Shown here: piece by piece, positions 1-8,285 of the stretch
Layout: every line of letters begins with the position of its first letter
Numbering within the stretch: position 1 is the first letter of the stretch
Assembly: GCF_008107645.1 (NCBI RefSeq)
Contig: NZ_SDGY01000001.1
Span: forward strand, 387,955-451,954
Origin: Leuconostoc litchii
GTDB lineage: Bacteria > Bacillota > Bacilli > Lactobacillales > Lactobacillaceae
Reading direction: 5' to 3'
DNA: 64,000 nt
Translations under genes and position numbers: made by a program
The notes under the pieces: generated by a model
The model's database searches: none
Told to the model about the DNA's origin: nothing
The model's input: only the letters and a program-made list of their open reading frames with translations

Positions 1-1
1 A

Positions 2-838
2 ATGATTGTTGATGTAATCACAAACCATCATTCGGCTATTAAATCATCACGTGAATTCCATCCAGAGGATACAATTATTACAACTAAACATAGCACAATT
101 GGTGGTGGTAATTTTGTTTTCATGGCTGGCCCTGACTCCATTGAATCTCCTGATCATGTTAAAGAGATGGGTGAAGATGTTAAAATGGCTGGTGCAACGA
201 TTTTGCGTGGAGGGGCTTTCAAACCGCGTACATCCCCATACTCGTTCCAAGGAAATGGTGAAGATGGATTAAAGGCTCATCGTGCGGCGGCTGACGCATT
301 ACAAATGGATATGGTAACAGAAATCTTAGATACACGCGATGTTGACTTGGTGGACTCATACACAGATATTTTCCAAGTTGGTACGCGTAACATGCAAAAT
401 TTTGCATTACTTAAGGCACTTGGCAAAAAAAATAAGCCCGTTGTGTTGAAGCGAGGAATGTCAGCTACAATTGATGACTTACTGAATGCAGCAGAGTATA
501 TTACTGCTGGTGGTAATGACCAAATTATTTTGATGGAACGTGGTATTCGCACATACGACAATAAGTACACACGTAACACACTTGATGTATCAGCTATTCC
601 AGTATTACAGTCTCTAACTCATTATCCAGTGGTTGCGGATGCTTCACATGCGGCGGGTGTGTCTAAGTTTGTTGAACCACTGGCTTTAGCAGCGATTGCT
701 GCTGGCGCACAAGGTTTAATGACTGAAATACATGATGATCCGGCACATGCGTTTGTTGATGGTGCACAGGCATTGACACCTGAGCAATTTAAACAACTAG
801 CAGAGAAAGTAAATAAGGTTCGTGAGGCAATAAAATGA
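2..838 (+). CDS. aroF: 3-deoxy-7-phosphoheptulonate synthase (DAHP synthase), 5'-truncated by window edge
   Basis: First enzyme of the shikimate pathway: condenses phosphoenolpyruvate and erythrose 4-phosphate. The visible 278 residues begin just before a SREFHPEDT segment that lies after the N-terminal ferredoxin-like domain in type I-beta enzymes such as that of Thermotoga. About 60-70 residues are therefore probably missing to the left, and the Met at position 2 is likely internal. Barrel motifs are intact: AGPDSIES, RGGAFKPRTSPYSFQG, VLKRGMS, ILMERGIRT, VADASHAAG and a C-terminal EIHDDP. The stop overlaps the aroB start (ATGA), so the two genes are translationally coupled. The N-terminal regulatory part cannot be seen, so feedback control cannot be judged. 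Confidence 0.93.
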   Translation: MIVDVITNHHSAIKSSREFHPEDTIITTKHSTIGGGNFVFMAGPDSIESPDHVKEMGEDVKMAGATILRGGAFKPRTSPYSFQGNGEDGLKAHRAAADALQMDMVTEILDTRDVDLVDSYTDIFQVGTRNMQNFALLKALGKKNKPVVLKRGMSATIDDLLNAAEYITAGGNDQIILMERGIRTYDNKYTRNTLDVSAIPVLQSLTHYPVVADASHAAGVSKFVEPLALAAIAAGAQGLMTEIHDDPAHAFVDGAQALTPEQFKQLAEKVNKVREAIK

Positions 839-1899
839 GCACAATTACAGTTGATTTGGCGACAAAAAAATATGATGTGAAGATTGACAACACCTTACAC
901 ACTCGTATAGGTCAAGAAATTTCTGCAGTTTGGTCAACACGTAAAATTGTGTTATTAACCGACAATAATGTTGGGCCTTTGTATTTAGAAGACACATCAA
1001 GACAATTGCGTGATAAAGGGTTTGATGTACTGGAACTGGTAGTTCCAGCGGGTGAACAATCTAAATCATTATCAGTTGCAGGTGACTTGATTGGTAAAAT
1101 GGCCAGCGCTGGATTTACTCGTGGTGATGGGCTTATTGCCTTGGGGGGAGGTGTAATTGGTGATTTGGGTGGTGTGGTTGCATCTCTATATATGAGAGGT
1201 ATTGCCTTTATTCAGATTGCGACGTCTCTAACTGCTCAAGTTGATTCATCAGTTGGTGGTAAAACTGCTGTGAATTTGGGTGATACCAAGAACATTGCTG
1301 GTTCCTTTTATCAACCAGATTTAGATCTAGTTGATGTAACATATTTGGATACTTTGACTGATCGCGACTTAGTCGAAGGATATGCAGAAGTTGTAAAAAC
1401 ATCGGCTTTGTCTGATCAAAACTTTTTTGAATTTACCGGTCAAATTAAATCGATTTCAGATATACGTGAACACGCCCAGGAACTCTCACAAAGAGCCATT
1501 GCGTACAAAGCAAGAGTAGTTATGGCAGATGAAAAAGAAGCTGGCGAACGACAGTTTTTGAATTTTGGTCATACTTTCGGTCACGCAATTGAACTATTGG
1601 CTCACGGTGAGTTGCGGCATGGCGAGGCTGTTGCAATTGGGATGGTTGCCATTAGTAGCCGTTTTGAACAAAATGGTATAATGCCTAAAGGGATGACTGA
1701 TGAATTATTAAGTCGATTAGAAGCTGTTGGCTTACCAACACAATCCGAATTTATAGGTACGACGCATTTTTTTGATCGCTTGATTAATGATAAAAAAAAT
1801 CATGGGGGCGTTTTGAATTTAGTTGCGTTAGAGAGCATTGGAAATCCAGTTATTGTGAAGAAAAAAATTGCCGATATGCCGGCATTTATGGAGAATTAA
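835..1899 (+). CDS. aroB: 3-dehydroquinate synthase
   Basis: NAD-dependent cyclisation of DAHP to 3-dehydroquinate, cytosolic. The 354-residue length is normal. Visible family motifs are the nucleotide-binding GGGVIGDLGG near residue 103, QVDSSVGGKTAVN near 135, and the metal-binding segments FNFGHTFGHAIE and HGEAVAIGM in the C-terminal half. The ATG start overlaps the aroF stop by four bases, and the stop lies one base before the aroC ATG, so the gene sits inside a continuous operon. Nothing suggests damage. Confidence 0.97.
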   Translation: MSTITVDLATKKYDVKIDNTLHTRIGQEISAVWSTRKIVLLTDNNVGPLYLEDTSRQLRDKGFDVLELVVPAGEQSKSLSVAGDLIGKMASAGFTRGDGLIALGGGVIGDLGGVVASLYMRGIAFIQIATSLTAQVDSSVGGKTAVNLGDTKNIAGSFYQPDLDLVDVTYLDTLTDRDLVEGYAEVVKTSALSDQNFFEFTGQIKSISDIREHAQELSQRAIAYKARVVMADEKEAGERQFLNFGHTFGHAIELLAHGELRHGEAVAIGMVAISSRFEQNGIMPKGMTDELLSRLEAVGLPTQSEFIGTTHFFDRLINDKKNHGGVLNLVALESIGNPVIVKKKIADMPAFMEN

Positions 1900-1900
1900 T

Positions 1901-3079
1901 ATGAGATATGTTACTGCTGGCGAGAGCCATGGACCTGAAGAAATTGCTGTTATTGAAGGTATTCCTGCCGGATTAACTATTAGTCAAGAGGATGTTAATG
2001 AGCAATTAGCTCGACGTCAACGTGGTTATGGTCGAGGAGATCGTCAAAAAATAGAAACCGATACAGTTACTTTTTTGACAGGTATTCGGCACCAAATTAC
2101 ACTTGGATCACCAATTACATTGAATGTTCATAATGATGATCATAATAACTGGTCAAAAATTATGGCTCCTAATGAACCCGCAACTTCAGAGAATACGCTT
2201 CGTAAGGTAATGCGACCACGCCCAGGGCATGCTGATTTGGTTGGTGGTATGAAGTACCGTCACCATGATGATTTGCGAAATGTTTTGGAGCGTTCGTCTG
2301 CTCGTGAAACAACAATGCGTGTAGCTGTAGGCGCTGTTGCTAAAAAACTACTGGCCGAAATCGGTGTAGATGTTCACGGGTTTGTGGTTAATGTCGGGCC
2401 GGCAAAATCTAACATGAACGACTTGATCAAATACAAAAACTTACAAGAGTTACGTAAAGTAACAGAGAGTTTTGATACACGTGCTTTGAATGCTGAAGCT
2501 GATGAAGCCATTAAAGAAGTCATTGATAAAACAAAACGTGCTGCTAACACAGTAGGTGGTCAAGTACAGGTTATTGCCACAGGCATGCCTGCTGGATTAG
2601 GATCATATGTATCTGCAGACACGAAATTAGATGCAAAAATTGCTAGTGCAATTGTTGGTATTAATGCATTTAAGGGTGTTCAATTTGGTGGTGGTTTTGA
2701 AAATTCTGAAAAATATGGCGATCAGGTTATGGATGAGATTTTTTGGGATGAAGGACGTGGTTTTTATCGTGGCTCTGATAATCTTGGTGGCTTTGAAGGG
2801 GGTATGACAACTGGTGAAGCAATTATTGTGCGTGGCGTTGTGAAACCTATTCCAACGCTTTATCGCCCCATGCAATCTGTTGATATTGATACACACGAAG
2901 ATCATCGTGCGTCAATTGAGCGTTCAGACACAACAGCCGTTACAGCTGCTGCAGTGATAGCTGAAGCAATGGTTGCAATTGAACTATCTAAAGCAGTGTT
3001 AGACAAATTCGATGCAGATAATATTGAGCGTATGAAAGAACAAGTAGCCATTTATCGTGAGGAACTTAGAAAGTTTTAA
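1901..3079 (+). CDS. aroC: chorismate synthase
   Basis: Converts 5-enolpyruvylshikimate 3-phosphate to chorismate using reduced FMN. The frame is open from 1868, but the start is placed at 1901 (MRYVTAGESHG), which is the conserved N-terminus and directly follows the aroB stop; this gives 392 residues. Signature segments seen are AGESHG, RRQRGYGRGDR, RPRPGHADLVG, RSSARETTMRVAVG and the C-terminal DHRASIERSDTTAV. A small palindrome (TATAGC-TTAG-GCTATA, 3080-3095) lies in the 44 bp gap before aroA. It has no T-run, so it is probably an RNA-processing or stability hairpin rather than a terminator. Confidence 0.96.
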   Translation: MRYVTAGESHGPEEIAVIEGIPAGLTISQEDVNEQLARRQRGYGRGDRQKIETDTVTFLTGIRHQITLGSPITLNVHNDDHNNWSKIMAPNEPATSENTLRKVMRPRPGHADLVGGMKYRHHDDLRNVLERSSARETTMRVAVGAVAKKLLAEIGVDVHGFVVNVGPAKSNMNDLIKYKNLQELRKVTESFDTRALNAEADEAIKEVIDKTKRAANTVGGQVQVIATGMPAGLGSYVSADTKLDAKIASAIVGINAFKGVQFGGGFENSEKYGDQVMDEIFWDEGRGFYRGSDNLGGFEGGMTTGEAIIVRGVVKPIPTLYRPMQSVDIDTHEDHRASIERSDTTAVTAAAVIAEAMVAIELSKAVLDKFDADNIERMKEQVAIYREELRKF

Positions 3080-3123
3080 TATAGCTTAGGCTATAGTACA
3101 TAATTGATTAGAGGATAAAAAAT

Positions 3124-4431
3124 ATGATTAAACTTGTAAAAGCACCAACACTTGGACTACACGGTCAAATCACAGTACCAGGTGATAAGTCAATATCACA
3201 TCGTGCGGTAATGTTTGGTGCGATAGCTGAAGGAAAAACAATTATTGATAATTTTCTGATGTCAGATGATGTTATGCATACGATAGGCGTTTTTCGTTCA
3301 CTTGGTGTTGAAATCACTTATACAGATACGCAAGCTGTAGTTGTGGGGAAAGGGCTGGAAAATTTTAATCAACCTAGTGAAGCGTTAAATATGGGGAACT
3401 CTGGTACATCGACTCGTTTGTTAATGGGATTGTTAAGCAAACAACCTTTTGATTTAAATATTTTCGGGGATGAGTCATTGAGTAAACGTCCATTAAAAAG
3501 AGTGACAGATCCATTATCTTTAATGCAAGCAAAGTTTAAATTATCCGATGAAGAATTTTTACCGGCGATTATTCAGGCTAATAACACGCTAACTGGTATT
3601 ACGTACCGTATGCCAGTTGCTTCGGCGCAGGTGAAGAGCGCCATCTTACTAGCTGGTATTCAAGCTGACGGTGAGACAACTGTCATTGAAGAGCTACCAT
3701 CACGGGACCATACCGAACGAATGTTACGTCAATTTGGTGGTCAAATTCAAGCAAAAAATGGTGTTATAACTGTTAAAAAACAACCACAGTTAAAAGGTCA
3801 ACATGTATTAGTGCCATCGGATATTTCTAGCGCAGCTTTCTTTATGGTAGCAGGTTTAATTACTCCGAATTCTAACATCACCATTAATAAAGTCGGCATT
3901 AATCCAACACGGGACGGTGTGATTAAATTACTCGAACGTATGGGTGCAGATATTGTTCAAAACAAAATTTCATCTGAAGGTGAACCGTTAGCAGACATCA
4001 AAATTAGAGCACAAGATTTACAAGGAATTACTATTACTGGCGCTGATATTCCTAGTGCTGTGGACGAATTACCAATTTTAGCACTCGCAGCAACGCAAGC
4101 AGTTGGCGATACAGTTATCAGCGGTGCAGAAGAGTTGCGTGTAAAAGAAACAGATAGAATTGCGACTGTTATCAGTGAATTGACTAAATTAGGCGCGAAT
4201 ATCGAAGAGAAACCTGACGGTATGATTATTCATGGGGGCACACCTTTGCATGCTATTAATGGTTCGGCCTTACTTGACTCACATGGTGATCATCGTATTG
4301 GTATGATGAACGTGGTTGCTTCATTGATTGCTGATGGGGATGTTGTTTTAACTGGTGAAGATGCTATGAGTGTTTCTTATCCTGGGTTTGTGGAAGATAT
4401 TGCAAAGATTATGAAACAGGAAACGTTATGA
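3124..4431 (+). CDS. aroA: 3-phosphoshikimate 1-carboxyvinyltransferase (EPSP synthase)
   Basis: Transfers the enolpyruvyl group from PEP to shikimate 3-phosphate. The 435 residues cover the full two-domain fold. Conserved segments are PGDKSISHRA near the N-terminus, MGNSGTSTRLLMG (PEP and shikimate-3-phosphate contacts), SDISSAAFF, DELPILALAA, ELRVKETDRI and DHRIGMM. A GAGG-type ribosome site lies about 8 bases upstream of the ATG. The stop overlaps the tyrA start (ATGA). Whether it is a glyphosate-sensitive class I or tolerant class II enzyme was not decided from motifs alone. Confidence 0.96.
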   Translation: MIKLVKAPTLGLHGQITVPGDKSISHRAVMFGAIAEGKTIIDNFLMSDDVMHTIGVFRSLGVEITYTDTQAVVVGKGLENFNQPSEALNMGNSGTSTRLLMGLLSKQPFDLNIFGDESLSKRPLKRVTDPLSLMQAKFKLSDEEFLPAIIQANNTLTGITYRMPVASAQVKSAILLAGIQADGETTVIEELPSRDHTERMLRQFGGQIQAKNGVITVKKQPQLKGQHVLVPSDISSAAFFMVAGLITPNSNITINKVGINPTRDGVIKLLERMGADIVQNKISSEGEPLADIKIRAQDLQGITITGADIPSAVDELPILALAATQAVGDTVISGAEELRVKETDRIATVISELTKLGANIEEKPDGMIIHGGTPLHAINGSALLDSHGDHRIGMMNVVASLIADGDVVLTGEDAMSVSYPGFVEDIAKIMKQETL

Positions 4432-5276
4432 AAAATATAGTTGTTGTTGGATTAGGTGAAATGGGTGCTTCGTTAGCTAAAATCCTAAACAGACAATCTG
4501 AAAATCTAGTTGTTGGTGTGGATATTAATGATAATTCGTTGACTTATGCTAAAAAAAATAATATTGTCAAACAAGTGTCATTAGAACTAAAGCAAGTTGC
4601 TAAAGAAGCCGATATTATTATTTTAGCCACACCCGTAACTTATATTGAGAGTAGCATTCGTCAATTAGCTACGTTGCCTTTAAAAAAAGATGTCGTCATT
4701 ACTGATACAGGGTCAACAAAGCGAGACATTATGGCTGTTGTAGAACAAGTTTTGACACCAAAAAATGTTCGCTTTGTTGGAGGACATGCCATGGCTGGCA
4801 CACATCAAAGTGGCATTATGCAGGCAAATGAAGCACTTTATCAAGATGTTCCCTATTTTTTAATTCCTAGTTCAATCAGTAAAACCAGTGATATTCAAGA
4901 TGTTCTTAAGCCAATTAATGCAGACTTTATGTCCATTTCAATCAAAAAACATGATGAATTAATGTCTGTTATTAGCGATGTACCACATATCTTAGCCTTT
5001 TCATTAATGAATACTGCTACAAATCAATTAGGGGATGTTTCAAACTTTGGACACTTTGTAGCTGGCGGATTTAAGGACACAACACGTATTGCAGAAAGCG
5101 ATCCCAAATTATGGGCTGACGTTTTATTGAGCAATAAAGAGGCAATTTTATCAAGTCAAAGCATATTAATGCAACAGCTAAAGCTATTTTCTCAAGCTAT
5201 TGAGAATAACGATTCAGTAAATTTAATGTCATTAATATCATCAGCGCAAAAGTCAAGAAAAAATTTATTAAGGTGA
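4428..5276 (+). CDS. tyrA: prephenate dehydrogenase
   Basis: NAD(P)-dependent oxidative decarboxylation of prephenate to 4-hydroxyphenylpyruvate, the tyrosine branch. The N-terminal Rossmann motif GLGEMGASLAK is near residue 8. The family segments DTGSTKRDIM, GGHAMAGTHQSG and GGFKDTTRIAESDP with trailing WADVLL are present. At 282 residues there is no room for a C-terminal ACT domain, so tyrosine feedback through ACT is unlikely. ATGA overlap with aroA, six bases from the next gene. Confidence 0.93.
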   Translation: MKNIVVVGLGEMGASLAKILNRQSENLVVGVDINDNSLTYAKKNNIVKQVSLELKQVAKEADIIILATPVTYIESSIRQLATLPLKKDVVITDTGSTKRDIMAVVEQVLTPKNVRFVGGHAMAGTHQSGIMQANEALYQDVPYFLIPSSISKTSDIQDVLKPINADFMSISIKKHDELMSVISDVPHILAFSLMNTATNQLGDVSNFGHFVAGGFKDTTRIAESDPKLWADVLLSNKEAILSSQSILMQQLKLFSQAIENNDSVNLMSLISSAQKSRKNLLR

Positions 5277-5282
5277 GAAAAT

Positions 5283-6083
5283 ATGATTAAAGAACCAGAT
5301 ACACTAATGCTCATCGGATTTATGGGTGCTGGAAAAACAACGGTCGGTCAAGAAATAGCACGTCAGCATCATTCAAGATTTATTGATATTGATTCTGAAA
5401 TTGAACGTGTTGCCGGAAAAACAATTGCTGATATATTTAAAGAGCGTGGTGAAAAAGGTTTCCGTGAATTGGAAACACAAGTATTAAATGATGTGCAAAC
5501 CTTTGATGGTATTGTTTCCACAGGTGGTGGTGTTGTTGAAAGGGAAGAGAACCTTGAAATTTTAAGAAGCTCACCGGCGACTATCATTTATTTGCATGGT
5601 AACCTAGAAAGTACGATTGGACGTTTAATTTTAGAGGGTCAACGTCCATTATTACAAGAAAAATCAACAGCAGAGTTTTTTGCATTGTGGCAAGAGCGTG
5701 ATCCTAAATATGAGGAAGTTGCTAATTTTACGGTCGAAACAGTTGGTAAAACACCAGCACGTATTGCCGCAGAAATTATTGCTTTATTTAGCGCAAATGA
5801 AGATGAATTAGCGTTATTGCAGTTACGTTCGCAAATTGATGCTTTTGATCGTCAAATATTCCAAACGATTTCAGAACGCTTTTTAGTTGTTGAATCGGTC
5901 GCTAAGTATAAAGAAAAGTTTGGGATACCAACTGTACAGCATGATCGCATGTTAAAATTACGGTCGGAACTCAAATCAGATTTTAGTGAATCAACAGATA
6001 TTACCGATGAAATGATTGATAATATTATGACAATTTTGATGCAAGCTGCTATTGATAAAGAAAATAGACAATTAAATAGGTGA
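5283..6083 (+). CDS. aroK: shikimate kinase - chorismate mutase (AroQ) fusion
   Basis: Two domains in one 266-residue frame. Residues 1 to about 165 are a shikimate kinase: P-loop GFMGAGKTT, substrate loop DIDSEIE, FRELE and STGGGVV. Residues about 175-262 match the all-helical AroQ chorismate mutase: LRSQIDAFDRQIFQTISER, then VAKYKEKFGIP and HDRMLKLRSEL. The protein would catalyse two non-adjacent steps, shikimate phosphorylation and chorismate to prephenate. AroQ is more often fused to DAHP synthase or to prephenate dehydratase or dehydrogenase, so this pairing is unusual. RBS GGTGAG precedes the ATG, and the next gene starts three bases after the stop. Confidence 0.9.
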   Translation: MIKEPDTLMLIGFMGAGKTTVGQEIARQHHSRFIDIDSEIERVAGKTIADIFKERGEKGFRELETQVLNDVQTFDGIVSTGGGVVEREENLEILRSSPATIIYLHGNLESTIGRLILEGQRPLLQEKSTAEFFALWQERDPKYEEVANFTVETVGKTPARIAAEIIALFSANEDELALLQLRSQIDAFDRQIFQTISERFLVVESVAKYKEKFGIPTVQHDRMLKLRSELKSDFSESTDITDEMIDNIMTILMQAAIDKENRQLNR

Positions 6084-6086
6084 TTT

Positions 6087-6641
6087 ATGAAACTGCATAC
6101 ACTAGGTCCAAGTGGCACTGATTCTGAGTGTGCTGCACAATATTATTTAACAGATGAAACATTGGTTTTGCACAACAGTTTTGAAGAAATTTTATTAAAT
6201 CTAAAATCTTTTAGTGGTGATAAAATCATTTTACCTGTTGCTTTTAAATCTAATCAAGAGCCAACTTTGAATTGGGCGGACTTTAATTATCTAAACTGGT
6301 CTGATCTTCAGGTTGAGGCGACTTTTTCGTTACCTTTGATGACCATGAGTGTCATTGAAAATGTGCAATATAATCGTAATGTGGCATTGGTTCATGCAGC
6401 TACCGAAGGACTAATGAGGCAATATTTAACGTCTGTGAATCTGGATAATGCCTGGGGACCATCAATTATGTTTGCACCTAGTAAAGTTGTTGCGTTGAAA
6501 GACTTTATAAAAGATCAAAATCGGTTTACAATTATTTCTGAAGAACAATTCAAAAAATTACCGGAAAGTAGTGACGAAAAATACCAAATCAGGCAACAAT
6601 TAAAGCCACACATGGTTTGGGTCGTCTATAGAGTTTTATGA
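6087..6641 (+). CDS. short prephenate dehydratase-like protein, no ACT domain
   Basis: Presumed phenylalanine-branch enzyme by position, prephenate to phenylpyruvate. The N-terminus TLGPSGTDSECAAQYY resembles the periplasmic-binding-like fold of PheA (usually LGPxGTxSExAA), and QNRFTIIS near residue 150 is in the place of the usual TRF motif. With 184 residues it is far shorter than normal PheA (about 270-280) and lacks the C-terminal ACT regulatory domain. The middle is poorly conserved. It could be a catalytic-domain-only dehydratase, a BacA-like prephenate decarboxylase relative, or a diverged paralogue. The role is inferred mainly from the operon. The stop overlaps the aroD start. Confidence 0.6.
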   Translation: MKLHTLGPSGTDSECAAQYYLTDETLVLHNSFEEILLNLKSFSGDKIILPVAFKSNQEPTLNWADFNYLNWSDLQVEATFSLPLMTMSVIENVQYNRNVALVHAATEGLMRQYLTSVNLDNAWGPSIMFAPSKVVALKDFIKDQNRFTIISEEQFKKLPESSDEKYQIRQQLKPHMVWVVYRVL

Positions 6642-7519
6642 CATTAAGAGAATTATTAAAAATACCTAGCAGTACTGATAAGCCTATTATTGCTGTGCCG
6701 TTAATACTTGGACCAACAGATAAATTCAGTCCTTTTGCGCAAAAATTGCAACAACAAAACCCAGATATTGTTGAGTGGCGAGCGGACTTTATTGCTGATG
6801 ATTTTAGTCAAGCAGTCATGTGGCAACAAGTTAAATCAGGTGCACAAAAGGAATTAGCGCAAAAGGATGTTTCAGCCATGACTGAAGCTAAGATGTTATC
6901 TGAAATTGATAACGCTAAACAAGAATTTATAGCCAATTGGCCACAAATGAATGCGCATATTATCAAAGAATTAACTAGTACGGTCTTTAACAGTATTGGT
7001 GGATTCCCTGTGATTTTAACATACCGTACAGTAGAGCAGGGTGGTCGTGGTGAAATGAGTGAGGTTGAGTATACGACATTTGTTGTATCTGCTTTAAATA
7101 CTGGCTTCCCATTTGCAGCTGTCGATGTTGAATATACATTAGATGAGTCTTTACGAAACCGTATTATAGACGCTGCGCATAAAGTTAATGTGCCAGTGAT
7201 TATGTCGTATCATGATTTTCAAGGTACACCAGACACGCTAGCTGGATTAATTGAAAATATGTCTCATACGCCTGCTGACGTTATAAAGTTAGCAGTTATG
7301 CCTAACAATATGTCAGATGTTCAGTATTTATTAGATACCACAAAGGAAGCTGCTATTGAACAACCACTCATTACTATGAGTATGGGAGAAATTGGGAAGC
7401 GAACTCGTATTGAGGGTTACCAATATGGATCAGAATTAACATTCGCTACACTTGATGGAACTAGTCAAAGTGCTCCAGGTCAGTTGACCATTAATGAACT
7501 ATTGCACTTTTGGCAATGA
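6638..7519 (+). CDS. aroD: type I 3-dehydroquinate dehydratase
   Basis: Schiff-base dehydration of 3-dehydroquinate to 3-dehydroshikimate. Active-site landmarks are present: VEWRAD near residue 46, the catalytic His in MSYHDFQGTP, the Schiff-base Lys in VIKLAVMPNN, SMGEIGKRTR, and the SAPGQL tail. At 293 residues it is about 40 longer than many type I enzymes, the extra lying around residues 65-115. It is the last gene of the operon. A promoter-like sequence overlaps its 3' end and tandem terminators follow. aroE was not seen in the window. Confidence 0.93.
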   Translation: MTLRELLKIPSSTDKPIIAVPLILGPTDKFSPFAQKLQQQNPDIVEWRADFIADDFSQAVMWQQVKSGAQKELAQKDVSAMTEAKMLSEIDNAKQEFIANWPQMNAHIIKELTSTVFNSIGGFPVILTYRTVEQGGRGEMSEVEYTTFVVSALNTGFPFAAVDVEYTLDESLRNRIIDAAHKVNVPVIMSYHDFQGTPDTLAGLIENMSHTPADVIKLAVMPNNMSDVQYLLDTTKEAAIEQPLITMSMGEIGKRTRIEGYQYGSELTFATLDGTSQSAPGQLTINELLHFWQ

Positions 7520-7530
7520 GATGGTATAAT
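7502..7530 (+). promoter_or_regulatory. sigma-70 type promoter inside the aroD 3' end
   Basis: TTGCAC (7502-7507), 17 bp spacer, TATAAT (7525-7530). Transcription would start near 7537 and meet a terminator at 7567-7594, giving an RNA of only about 57 nt. Seen by eye; no transcription data. Confidence 0.5.
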
Positions 7531-7544
7531 TAATACAACCAACT

Positions 7545-7594
7545 GGGTAGTATCTATCTACCTACCCGCTATCTCTTCGGAGGTAGCGTTTTTT
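7545..7594 (+). terminator. terminator of the aro operon with an adjoining upstream hairpin
   Basis: Stem 7567-7575 (CGCTATCTC) pairs with 7580-7588 (GAGGTAGCG) around a TTCG tetraloop and is followed by TTTTTT. Directly upstream GGGTAG (7545-7550) can pair with CTACCC (7562-7567), sharing one base with the terminator stem, so the two hairpins abut or compete. Confidence 0.8.
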
Positions 7595-7606
7595 ATATTA
7601 TTCAAT

Positions 7607-7635
7607 AGCAAGACCTTAATTGGTCTTGCTTTTTT
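7607..7635 (+). terminator. second tandem terminator after aroD
   Basis: Perfect 9 bp stem AGCAAGACC (7607-7615) / GGTCTTGCT (7622-7630) with a 6 nt loop and a T-run. Acts as back-up to the terminator at 7567-7594. Confidence 0.8.
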
Positions 7636-7788
7636 ATTGGAGTTAAGAATATTTTGTGACTATTTAACTTTTTTATATCCAAATTGGTATATTTATTCCA
7701 TAGACAATAGTTGTCCTTTTCAACAGATGAATTGGAGGAAATTTGTCTTATTTTATGCTGCTGATAGCAACAGGAAGAGGAAAATAAA

Positions 7789-7880
7789 GTGGAAGTTAAA
7801 TTTAATCACGTGACTTTGGCATATGATAATGGAGTTGAGGTTCTACATGACATGGATTTTAATATCACTGATGGTCAATG
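7789..7880 (+). pseudogene. N-terminal remnant of a sugar ABC transporter ATPase
   Basis: A GTG start after a GAAGAGG ribosome site encodes about 30 residues (VKFNHVTLAYDNGVEVLHD) typical of the N-terminus of MsmK/UgpC-type ATPases. The frame then runs directly into solute-binding-protein sequence in another frame, and the Walker motifs are missing. A deletion apparently fused the two transporter genes. Confidence 0.7.
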
Positions 7881-8285
7881 GGATTTGATAAGTCCTTTGA
7901 TATGGAATGGGACTCGATGGTTCATTCTTCTGGTGAAGCGCTCGTCACTAACAATGGCAAGGTTAATGTGAACTCGAAGAAGGCAATAGCAGCAGCTAAG
8001 CTAATCATGGACATGGTCAATGACGGGACAGCTTTAACTTTCTCATCTTCTGCAGGAATTACAGCCACGAAAGCCGCATTAGCAGGTAATAGTTTGGTTG
8101 TAACGGCTACAGCCTCCAAAAAGCAACAGTCTGGTGCATGGGCATTTATGAAGTTTCTAATGTCTGATAAGCAAACAGAAAAGTGAGCAGAAGCAACGGG
8201 ATATTTGCCAATTACAAAGCAAGCTACAAAATCATCAGCGTATAAAGCCTATTTAGAAAAAAATCCACTAGCTAAAGCTAACTGA
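7878..8285 (+). pseudogene. remnant of an extracellular sugar/glycerol-phosphate solute-binding protein
   Basis: The frame reads as the middle and C-terminal part of a UgpB/MalE-like binding protein: MVHSSGEALVTNNGKVNVN, AAKLIMDMVNDGTALTFSS and GAWAFMKFLMSDKQTEK. An in-frame TGA at 8184-8186 is followed by further homologous sequence (ATGYLPITKQATKSSAY) to a second stop near 8285. The N-terminal half with its lipoprotein signal is gone. Together with the ATPase remnant upstream this is a collapsed ABC operon. Confidence 0.7.

Noticed and set aside
7545-7594. T-box riboswitch considered for the hairpins after aroD
   Set aside because: The T-box sequence GGTGGNACCGCG and specifier structures are absent and no amino acid gene follows.
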